Positions 55,362 through 64,000 of a DNA stretch of 64,000 nt are shown here, in pieces. Location: positions 186,001-250,000 of the forward strand of contig OZ218960.1 in the NCBI GenBank assembly GCA_965112735.1, read 5' to 3'. Each line of letters starts with the position of its first letter. The first letter of the stretch is position 1. Source of the stretch: Phaeosaccion multiseriatum. Lineage: Eukaryota > Ochrophyta, other classes. Made by a program: the position numbers and the translations under genes. Under the pieces are notes generated by a model. It had not been told where the DNA came from. It was given only the letters and a program-made list of their open reading frames with translations, and searched no databases.

Positions 55362-56832
55362 CTACTCCAGCCGCTCCAGCTCCTGAATCCGCGCTATAAT
55401 CTCCTTTTTGCTGCTCTCCTGCACCTCTCCCGCCAGAATGAAGTCATCCAAAATGCTGTACACCTGAGTGAGTTTGCGTTGTGGTGTGTGTACGTGCGTG
55501 TTGTGTGTTGGTGTGCAGTAGTCACAGCGGAGGAGGGGATAGGGGCGTCAGAGGGAGAGCAACAGCAGCAGCAACAGCAGAGCGAGAGAGGGTATATCAT
55601 GATGGGGATGGATCCACATAACTGTCTTTCTCTCCCACAGGGCTGTCAATTGACTCGCATCGCATCGCATCGGCACAACGAGCAAGACATGAATGACATA
55701 AATGAGAAGAACGGGATGAATCACCAGACAACCACTGGGCAGTGTTGCTTACACCGCCACGAACGAGAGGGGCACGGCTTAGAGAAGGAGCCAACGAGCC
55801 AGATATCCAAGTGCACCCCAAGACTCAAAGAGAGGTTCCTTTTAGGGTGAGGATGGGGTGCAAGAAAGGGCCGTCCCGTACCGTAGCCGTACCTTGTTGA
55901 AACCGAACACAATGTCCAGCTCGCACACTTGCTTGAAGCTTGAGTCCAGCAGCTCCACAAACAGGTGGATGGTCTCCAGCGCCAGCAGCTCGTTGTCGGC
56001 CACGTCCATGCCGAATGTGAAGTACAGACCGCAGTACCTGCGGGAGGGCATGCAGAGAGGTTGACGGGTTACGCCACGCTATTGCACCGTGGGTGGAAAG
56101 AGCAGCAGCAGTAGCAGCAGCAGCACCAGCAGCAGCAGAAGGGCTCGGGAGGGAGAGGGGAATTTGCCCTCCTCATTACAAACTAGGTCCTGTGAATACC
56201 ACCGACCTCCGATAGATGAGCTTGTAGGTGCCGTACTCTACGAAGTTGGTGTACTTGCTGTTGCGAGCCACCACCAGCCGGTACACTTCGTTCTCTATCC
56301 GCTCCTGAGTGAGACAAAGGACGGCGTGTTGGGCGAAACAGGACGGACAAAGGGGGTGGAGATGGAAGGAACAAGGTGAACAGGGACAGCAGCGAACAAC
56401 CCCCACAGGTCACTCCACAGCCGTGGGAGTGAGCAGAAAAGCCGGCCTAGCAATACATAGACAGACGTTTGCTGTTCTGGAGGCACGCACCTTGTCGGCG
56501 TCATCCTTGGGGGCCACCCACCACTTGCTGAGTCGAGTCTTGCCCTGCTTATTTTGGAGAAGCAGGAAGCGAATCTGTTGCGTGTGGATGTGAGTGTTCG
56601 GAAGAGGGCGCACACAACGACAGGGAGAAGGCATCAGTGCAAGACGCAGCGTGTACGCAACGGTACAGAGTCAACGGCGGAGGGGCAGGGGATGGGGAAG
56701 GAGGGATGACGGGGAAGGAAGACGTGGAAGAGGAAGAATATTGCCGTCGAGGACGGGTGGGAGCGGCAGCAGCTGAAGAGAGAGGAGCACGAGCAGACGA
56801 AGGAGCTTAAGTACCCACACGAGGCGTACCAT
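55362..56832 (-). CDS. AP2S1: AP-2 complex sigma (small) subunit
   Basis: Small sigma-class adaptin of a clathrin adaptor complex; closest to AP-2 sigma, so endocytosis at the plasma membrane. Exons: 56832-56830 (ATG only), 56574-56491, 56304-56207, 56037-55893, 55463-55362; 143 residues against 142 usual. Sequence blocks: [39 protein letters not shown] (Arg codon rebuilt across a junction), [39 protein letters not shown], and [14 protein letters not shown]. The family begins Met-Ile-Arg-Phe; here Ile-Arg-Phe follows an acceptor directly, and the ATG at 56832 sits exactly before a GT donor (GTACGC, a weak site). An unspliced alternative starts at 56634 and would add about 20 unrelated residues. 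AP-1 sigma is a less likely alternative. Confidence 0.92.
56101..56143. repeat. CAG tract in AP-2 sigma intron
   Basis: Imperfect (CAG)n with GTAG and CACCAG interruptions in the intron 56038-56206. Confidence 0.85.
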
Positions 56833-57474
56833 TTTCGTTGTCCGTTAACTCTCACTCCTCTTCGACTGCCCGGTTCCACGAGCAGTTTATCACCGATTCT
56901 GTGAGTCGGTGGACCAACACGGCAACTTAGTCGTCGGCGTGTGTGTCCATTTTTTTCAGCTGATTTTTTTCTTCTGTGCACCACCCAGCGCAGCACACCA
57001 ACGGGCAGTTCTCTTCCCTCGTCTCTAGCGAAGCCCCACACACTTCGGCGGAACGCAAATGAGAGCTCTGTGAGCTCAACACATCGGTGCCGATCGGTTT
57101 TAGAGTCTTAGTTGGGGAAGGTGAAGCTGAAACTGAAACCTTTCTCACAAGGAAGGCTATCCTTCGGCTCTCACCGTGACTCAGCTCGGAGGCTGACTGG
57201 GTGCCTTAGGGGGGCATAAGGGGGATGGAGAGAGGAAACCAGCTCAACGTGCCTGCATGTGGAGAACAACTCCGGGACGATGGAGAGCGCAATGGCGCTT
57301 GAAGAGCTTGGCCTCGAAAGCGCTGCTGAAAAAAAGTTGACACAGTCTGTCGTGGTGACAGGGGGGGGAGGCCTTGGGAATCATGGACGAACTCGGCCCG
57401 CACAGCTGATGGCAAAAAAAAAAAAAAGCAAAAATAAACCCTAAAAAAGGGCTGATGAGCTGAAAATAAAATTC
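56833..57474. other. Upstream region of the AP-2 sigma gene
   Basis: Promoter side of the leftward AP-2 sigma gene, less repetitive than other gaps. A short open frame at 57280-57444 (+) has no recognisable domain. A(n) and [14 protein letters not shown] AT-rich sequence from 57410 leads to the tRNA terminator region. Confidence 0.5.
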
Positions 57475-57555
57475 TGAGCAGTGTGGGATTTGAACCCACG
57501 CGTATCACTACATTGGCGCCTAAAGCCAACCCCTTAACCACTCGGGCAACTAAAA
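57475..57555 (-). tRNA. tRNA-Leu(UAG)-like gene with mismatched acceptor stem
   Basis: 81 nt on the - strand. D-stem CCC/GGG around GAGTGGTTAA; anticodon stem TTGGC/GCCAA with loop TTTAGGC (anticodon TAG); long variable arm closed by GTA/TAC; T-arm GTGGG-TTCAAAT-CCCAC with a good B box; discriminator A; then TTTTA on the transcript side as a Pol III stop. Everything fits class II tRNA-Leu except the 5' acceptor strand TTTTAGT, which should pair with ACTGCTC. Positions 5-7 pair, 4 is a G-T wobble, and 1-3 are mismatched. It is either a decayed copy or needs 5' repair. Confidence 0.7.
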
Positions 57556-57779
57556 AGCTGCAGATTTTACAGGCCTTCCGAATCCGAATAGGGTCCTCCG
57601 TCAGGAGGCATGGCCCAACTTCTCCTTCTTGCATGGAATGCTTCGCCAGCCCATTCTTCGCCCTTTTCCATGCAACGGGGGGGCCAAATCTTTATGGTGG
57701 CGAACGACGGGTCAGTGAATCTCAGGGCCCGAGGAATCAGCAGCCACACGCACGCACACGCGCAGCGCCTTCCGTCCGC

Positions 57780-58353
57780 GCCTCTTGTTCTCACTCGACG
57801 CCACCATACTCCCCTCTAGCACCGCCCACTGTTTCTGCTTTTCGTTCTCACCATCATCCTCTCCTGCTCCTCCTGAGCGATAGCGATGGTAGGCAGCCAC
57901 AAAGTCTCGGACTGTGCTCTCCACGCTGGCCCGTTTCCTCTTACTCCGGCTCACAGCCACCACCACGCCATTCGCCAGATCCCAGTCTCGACGGCCGCAA
58001 GGGGCTGTGGCAGCATCAGCCAGTCCCGCCATCTTCCAGCCCTCTCCACAGACAACGGGCAGCTGAATTTCGACCCCGGCATGAAGCCCATTCCCATCGT
58101 CCTTTCCTCCCTTTTCCTCCCTCTTCTCCTCCATCACTTAGCGGGGGGACTCTTGCCCTCTTCCTTCCTCTCCCGTTGCCGTCAGTTGAAGCTCCTCGCT
58201 TGGCCACAGGTGGACACTGGGCAAGGTCCTCCTCCTCCTCCGCTCCCTCCCTTTCATTCGTGCATGCCTCTTGCAGTTCCCTCCGACTCCACCCTGATTC
58301 TGCTTCTCACACCCCTCTACAGTACATCCCCTGACCACAGCACCGTGGGACAC
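57780..58353 (-). pseudogene. Remnant of a Cys/His zinc-finger gene
   Basis: Near 58323-58262 the - strand encodes CTVEGCEKQNQGGVGGNCKRH, spaced C-x4-C-x11-C-x2-H; similar C-x4-C-x10-C-x2-H fingers are widespread in stramenopile and related algal proteins. Downstream coding-like blocks lie in different frames: VAKRGAST (frame of 58016-58207), then SRSKRKRASVESTVRDFVAA, KQKQWAVLEGSMVAS and NKRRGRKAL (frame of 57712-58137). At least two frame changes separate them and no clean introns connect them, so I call it broken. It is a paralogue of 53940-54236. Confidence 0.5.
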
Positions 58354-59288
58354 GCAAAGTCCTCCTTGGACCCGTTTCTTATCGCGCGGCGGCAGCCACG
58401 GGCCCCATCAAGGGCCTCCTGCGCCAGCAACTGTCCCTCGCCCTTCAACGCGCCCTCTCACAGCGGGAGAGGAGATATGGCACACCCTCCTTAGAGCCAC
58501 AATGACGCAGCATGAGGCAGCGGAAACCCTCCGACTGGGGGCTCATGGAAGCCATCGACGGAGCGGACGCCTGAGGAGTAGGAGTAGGCACGACAGCAGA
58601 CATATTCTTTCCTCTTCCCCCTTCCCCCCATCCTCTCCTCCTACACATCACTCTCCATCATCTTTTCATGGTTACCACTCACCTCAAGCGCGCAAATGCT
58701 GAGCCCATAAGCTCTACTATACAATATACATATCGCACCCCTCAACAGCACACCTCTTCCGTATCCTTACCGCATCGTGGTGAACGTAAAGTCGTCCTTG
58801 GGCCCCATTCTAAACGCACTCCTCAGCATTACACCTCCTACGCATTTCACACCGCTGCCGGCCCTTTCCTCCTTTCCTTTCTTCCTACCGTCGATAGGTA
58901 GGAGGTCCGTCTGAGAGCCAGAGGCTTCTCCAGAGAGAGAGAGAGAGAAGAGAGAGAAAACAGAGAGAGAGAAATGAAATGACCAGAAATTGTGTATGTC
59001 AACGAAGTAAGGCAGGGCCCCCATGGGGCTCTCGGGCTCGGGCGCCGCTCCCTCTCCTAATCCTTTCCTCGCTGAAGAGATTTTCTCGTTTAAGAGTGGA
59101 GGAGAAACGGCGGAAGAGTGGAGAGGCGCGGAGGGGCGGAAAGAGGAGCCGGCCGGCGAGAGGTACTGAAGAACCGTTGCCGAAAAGAGGCGCGGAGACG
59201 GAGAGGGCACTGCCGGCATCATCCGACAAGAGTGCAGGACTCAACGGACCCCGGCGGAGGGGTGGCCTGAGCCTCGGACTTGGAAAAG
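58354..59288. other. Upstream region of VPS26
   Basis: No supported gene. Contains a short GA tract (58934-58975) and GC-rich purine sequence from 59090 that is probably the VPS26 5' UTR and promoter. Confidence 0.5.
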
Positions 59289-62200
59289 ATGGTGAGGAAA
59301 CGCGCCTCGTGCACGGCGAAGAGAGGGAACGTTCTTTGTGCACACTTGCCCATCGCTCCCCTCTTCTCCCAGCCCTTTTTCTTTGCCAACCCTCTCTCTC
59401 AATTCCGATCGGACTGACAAGCCTCCCTTGGTCATTCTCCCTGTACCCTCTGCCCTTCTTCTCTGCCTGCCCGTGCAGCAAGCCCTGCTCGGCCGAAATC
59501 CCGGCGCCTCTGTGCTGATAGAGTTTGACGGCGCGGATAAGAGGCCGACAAAGTCCCTTCAAGTCAGCGACAAGCGGCCCCCAATCTTCCAGGCCCTTCC
59601 AATCTTCCAGGGGGGGGAGGTGAGGATATAGGTATCGACCGCGCGGGACTGGATTGATCGGCAGCTTCCCTCCGTACCATCCCCTCCTGCCCCCCTTCTC
59701 TGAGGCTTGCCCGTTATCGTTTCATCTCCTTGTCGCCACCTCTCCCTCATTCCCTCTAACTCTGTCTGTTGTTCCCGGGCTCCATCCTACTCTTCCTTTC
59801 TCTCCCTCTCCCTCTCTACATTACCTTCCGCCCCTCTTCCTATTCTCCCTCTCACTTTCCTCCTCTCTTGTCATCATTGCCTCTGCTTTCCCTCTTGCGC
59901 TTCCTCGCCCTCCCTCAACTCTCTCCCCCCACCCACCTCCCCGGCACGCAATGCACACGCACACCCTCTCTCTCCACTTCTGATGGCTACTCCTCTCCCA
60001 GTCCGTGCGAGGCGTGGTCACAGTGCTTGTATCCCCCGGCAAGCGTGTTGAGCACTTGGGCATCAAAGTCGAGCTTGTGGGGCAGGTTGAGCTCTTCCAC
60101 GAGAGGGGAAACAATCACGAGTTCACCAGCCAGGTACATACAGGGTGTCATGTGTCAGGTATCAGATGTCAGGAGGCAGATGGCAGCAGAACGAGAGGCA
60201 TGCACGCAAGGTAGCAAGCATGCTACCCACCCACCCCAACCCTCCTCACTGAGCAAAGGGAGGTAATGCCTTGACGCATCCATTCATCCACACCTATCAC
60301 AGCAAGCTAAACTCCAGCGTACTCCATACTCCTCGTTTCATCACCTTCCCTTCCCTCCCCTGCCCTGCCCTGCCTTGCCCTGCCCTACTCAGGTGAGGGA
60401 GCTGGACACGGCCGGTCTGCTGACTGAGAACCGCTTCTTCCGCTTCGACTTTAGCTCCGTGCTCAAGCCCTTCGAGTCGTACAGCGGTCTCAATGTGCGT
60501 TTGCGCTACCTCGTTAGAGTCACCATCTCCAGGGGGTACGGAGGGAGCATTTCCAAGGAACAGGTGGGTGAGGAGGGAAGGAGGAAGGGAGGGAGGGAGG
60601 GAGGGAGGAAGTTATCGACCCATGGATGGACGGATCGATGGCATTCCTCTCTCTCTTTCTCTCTCTCTCTCTCTATGTGTGTGTATGAGGGCGGGTGTCT
60701 CTCTCTGTCCTCTCTCCTCCATCGCTCCCTCATGGCTTCTTTACCTCAGCCCGTCGGGGGGGGGGGGGCATGCCCAATGGGGTGTGTGCGCTGTGTGAGG
60801 CTTGCTCTCACCGTTCTTGCCTTGCTTTGTCATGTGACCTCCTTCTGGCATGCACGCGCGTTCTTGTGGTGGTGTATGGCTCTGGTGCCTCTTACCCCCC
60901 GCCCTCGCGCCTTGATTGTCCGGTGATGGGGCATACCTTGGATGCTGTGTGTGTGTGTGTGTGTGTGTGCAGGACTTTCTCGTGCAAATATTGGGGCGGG
61001 AGCCTGAAGTGAACCCCACTCTGAAGATGGAGGTGGGCATCGAGGAGTGTCTACACATCGAGGTGAGGGGTGAGGGGTGAGGGGTGAGGGAGAGAGAGGG
61101 GGAGAGAGAGAAAAGAATGAGGAGGCAGGAAAGAAGGTCGGCGGCTGCTAGACGAGAGAGACTCCTTCTGAGGACAGGACATGTCATATGTCGTCCGTCA
61201 CGTTGGAGCTTTGGTCTGTGGGGTTTGTCCCTCCTCTCGGTCAGGACCAGGGACCAGGGACGGGGGGCATTATCCCCCGCACCTCCGCTTCTTCTGCCTC
61301 TGCTTTGTCGGCATCACGCTGGACGATCGGCGATCCGGTCTGCCCCTTCTCGGGCTCCTGTGATGCCACCACGACACTCTCAATGGTCCTGGGCCTTCTC
61401 ACCTGCCTCCTCACCCTCTGTTCTCGCCCCCCCTCGCCATTCAGTTTGAGTATGACAAATCCAAGTACCATCTCCAAGACGTCGCCATTGGGAAGGTGTA
61501 CTTCTTGCTGGTAAGTCAAGAGGAGCGCCCCTGGGTCTTGACATACGTGTGTAGGTGTGACGCTTTGAAACGAAACGAAACGAACCTGCAACATGCCCCT
61601 GCCCCTGTATCACCAACTGCTGCCCCTGCCCCTGCCCTGTGAAGGTGCGCATCAAGATCAAGCACATGGAGCTAGCCATCATCCGCCGCGAGTCCGCCTC
61701 GTCGGGGCAGAAGGCGTACAACGAGAGCGAAACGCTCGTCAAGTACGAGGTCATGGACGGGGCGCCCGTCAAGGGGGAGTGCGTACCCCTTCGCATCTTT
61801 TTCAAGCCCTACGACCTCACACCCACGGTCAGTCAGTCAGTCAGTCAGTCAGTCCGTCCGTCAGTATGCAGCTTGCAGTTTCAGGTTCGGTTTTTGAGCA
61901 TCAGCTTTGAGTTTGAGTTTTCAGGTGGTGGTGGTGGCGGCAGCGGGCATTGCTCATCAGAGCTGTCACATGGTGTGTGTTCGCGGGGGGGGGGGGGGCT
62001 TGGGAAGGGAGGTAGGGCTGCATGGGCCTTAGGAGGAGAAAGAGGCGGCCTGGCGCATGGTACGCCTTCGTAGGAGACGTGGGGTGGAGGGCTTCTCTTT
62101 AGTGGGCGTGCTTGTGCCTGAACCCTGGCTACTAACCAACCAACGAATCGATCAGCCAACCAAACCCCAAACCAACCAACCCAACCAACGAACCAACCAC

Positions 62201-62353
62201 CCACCCACATACACACCCAACTACCTCCAGTACGTGGACGTGAACAACAAGTTCAGCGTGCGCTACTTCCTCAATCTCGTGCTCGTGGATGAGGAGGACC
62301 GCAGGTACTTCAAGCAGCAGGAAATCATCCTCTGGAGAAAGTTCTTCGGCTGA
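59289..62353 (+). CDS. VPS26: Retromer subunit VPS26
   Basis: Arrestin-fold subunit of retromer, which returns cargo from endosomes to Golgi or plasma membrane together with VPS35 and VPS29. Exons: 59289-59291 (ATG only), 59479-59619, 60002-60133, 60393-60563, 60973-61062, 61445-61510, 61645-61827, 62231-62353; 302 residues, as expected. Conserved blocks: GESVRGVVTV, HLGIKVELVGQVELF, SYSGLNVRLRYLVRVTI, LKMEVGIEECLHIEFEYDKS, VRIKIKHMELAIIRRE, YEVMDGAPVKGECVPLR, FSVRYFLNLVLVDEEDRRYF and the C-terminal QEIILWRKFFG. It ends right after this core, without the variable tail of animal VPS26. No in-frame ATG exists between 59300 and 59479, so the start codon must lie in a separate exon; ATG|GTGAGG at 59289 fits phase. 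The donor after exon 7 is GTCAGT. Confident call. Confidence 0.95.
60946..60972. repeat. (GT)n next to a VPS26 acceptor
   Basis: GTGTGTGTGT runs directly into the CAG acceptor of exon 5, in place of a polypyrimidine tract. Confidence 0.85.
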
Positions 62354-62728
62354 GGAACTCATCTTCTGAAGAACGTTCGTCCACTGACTGCTGACGACTT
62401 GCTTCAGTAGAACAATAGTGCAATTGATTGGGGACGTGCCGTTATTATTGGATCTATCTGTCTGCCTGCCTGCGTGCGCTTTCGGTTATTTTCTTTCCAC
62501 CCGGCGCGGTGGAGCGTTGAGGAGCGTTGAGGAGCCCCCCCCCCCCTCCGGGGTGATGGGATGGTGATACATTGAGTTGTCGTGATGGTGATACATTGTT
62601 GTTGTCGGCGGTTATCACCCCACCCTTGCCTCGCCTTTGTCTCCTGTTGCTTCGCGGAGGGAGGAGCATTGCGCACGGCAATTGAAGACAGAGAAAGATT
62701 CAAGCAGCGGCGGCAGCAGCAGAAGAGA

Positions 62729-62765
<37 letters not shown>

Positions 62766-64000
62766 ATACACATCCAGTTGTACCAGCAGCAGTACAGTAG
62801 TAGCAGCAGCAGGGACACAAGAGGGACAGTGACCGAGCCCCCCCGGGGTGGCGCGTCCCATGAAGTCAATGGGGAAGCAGAGCACTTTGCTCACCCAAGC
62901 CGCCTGGCGCTGTGTGAGCATTTGGACGCCTCTTTCGGTCTGTGCCCTCGCTCCATCATAAGGGGCTGTCGGTCGTCAGGAGCACCACCGTTGAGGGCAG
63001 TCAGTTGGGCAGTATGTGACAAGAGCGGCTCAGCGAAGGGGTGACGCGCCTGCCGCCCCATGCCAGCCGTGCAGATCAAAAGAATAAGTATGAGTATGTA
63101 ATTACGGACGAGGACGCAGTTTCCGCGGGCCTTGCTCCCCTTCTCCGCCTCCTCCCGCAGCAGCCAGGAGAGACCGTATGCGTCGCACCATGTAGGGTCC
63201 TGCGTAGCTCAGCAGGGAGGAAGGGAGGGAGTGGGGGGGGCCTCTGACTGCGTCCTGCAGGGATGCAGGCTGCCACGCGCCGGTCGCCTCCTTCTCTTAG
63301 TGGCTCACCCAAGCATCAGAGCATCCAATTCCTCCTTCCCTCCCTCCCTACCCAGGACACACCCGGGAAAGAGTAAAGCGATGCCTTAGGACCCCCCTCC
63401 CCTCAGGCCCACGCCGTGGCTGTGACACAGGGCATGCGCTCCAACACGTGTACTTCAAGTACCACCGACCGGGCCAACTGACCGACTGACCGACTGACCG
63501 ACTGACCGGCTGACCGGCTGACCGATTGACCGATTGACCGACTGACCGACTGACCGACTGACTGACTGATCGACTGAGTGAGTGTCGGGTCTCTCCGAGT
63601 CACCCGCACAGCCTGCCTCGCTGCTTGCCGCTAAAGGAATATTGACCCTATCCGCCACTTCTTCCCCTCCACTCTTCTCTCATGCGTCATTTCTTCCGTG
63701 AGGTGTGGGGGGGGGTTGTACATGCTCCTCGAACAAAGCTCAAACTCAAACTGATGGCAAGAACCGTCCGCGTGCCTCTCGGACTAGCAAGCTCTCAGCT
63801 CGCAAGCCCCACACTCCACCACAGCGAAGCCCATCAACGGTCTCGAAACCAGAGGGAAAAGACCGAAGACAAGACTACCCTCTCCACCTTCAATCTCCTC
63901 TCGTCGTCTTGGTGTCTATGCCCACTGGAGGGTGGGGTTAAGAGTGATGAAAGAGCAGTCCCCGGGAACAAGGTGGTGGGGGGGGCAGTCAGAGAGGCCG
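62354..64000. other. 3' flank of VPS26 to window end
   Basis: VPS26 3' UTR and flank, a CAG tract at 62698-62765, and two TGATGGTGATACATTG half-copies at 62562-62600. A short frame with EYVITDEDAVSAGLAPLLR (from 63093) might be part of a further + strand gene continuing off the window, but no partner exon can be confirmed. Confidence 0.5.
63470..63575. repeat. (TGACCGAC)n 8-bp repeat
   Basis: About twelve copies of ACTGACCG, with ATTGACCG and GCTGACCG variants. Confidence 0.9.

Noticed and set aside
63041-63470. New gene at the right edge
   Set aside because: One plausible short coding block but no connected exon with matching phase inside the window; left as a note only.

Overview
This is nuclear DNA from a microbial eukaryote, most likely a protist or alga. 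Every confident gene is broken by spliceosomal GT-AG introns. The exons are GC-rich, and introns and intergenic DNA are full of micro- and minisatellites. Housekeeping genes are typical eukaryotic ones: VPS26, AP-2 sigma, a UBE2Z-type E2, an MBOAT lysophospholipid acyltransferase and a C78 peptidase. A C-type lectin, a Cys/His zinc-finger remnant of a type common in stramenopile algae, and the repeat load fit an alveolate or stramenopile-like alga (a chromerid such as Vitrella is one guess), but the lineage cannot be fixed from this window. Exon models were built by hand from splice sites and reading phase. Each gene stays in frame across every junction, which is the main evidence for the models.

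Layout. 176-4826 (-): MBOAT acyltransferase, 10 exons. 5719-19095: a tandem segmental duplication of about 6.7 kb. Each unit has a C78-family (ZUP1/UfSP-like) protease on - and a secreted C-type lectin on +, head to head across a shared promoter. Unit A is intact. Unit B has a protease with a replaced C-terminus and a frameshifted lectin. 15-bp tandem repeats mark the unit ends. 19886-26410 (-): two-EF-hand protein with a giant CAA-encoded polyglutamine tract. 26553-34042 (+): large FAD/NAD(P)-binding protein resembling N-hydroxylating monooxygenases. 34192-49394 (-): one 24-exon gene for a protein of about 2736 residues that I do not recognise. 49672-52338 (+): UBE2Z-like E2. 55362-56832 (-): AP-2 sigma subunit. 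57475-57555 (-): tRNA-Leu(UAG)-like gene with an imperfect acceptor stem. About 57780-58353 (-): zinc-finger gene remnant. 59289-62353 (+): VPS26.

The genes do not form an operon. Three head-to-head pairs share short promoters (protease/lectin in each unit; EF-hand/FAD, 142 bp; giant gene/UBE2Z, 277 bp). Themes are ubiquitin-like modifier handling (protease, E2) and endosomal or endocytic trafficking (AP-2 sigma, VPS26).

The most unusual signal is a dispersed element of about 18 nt (core TTGGTGATACAGCAG). It recurs throughout the window on both strands, in exons of different frames, in introns and between genes. It can be translated in five of six frames, so it appears as different short peptides (AVGDTA, QLVIQQ, AVSPTA, LYHQL, CCITNC) in unrelated proteins. 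A second dispersed word, GGATGGCAGTGGATGG, behaves in a similar way and forms a 3' splice site in one intron.
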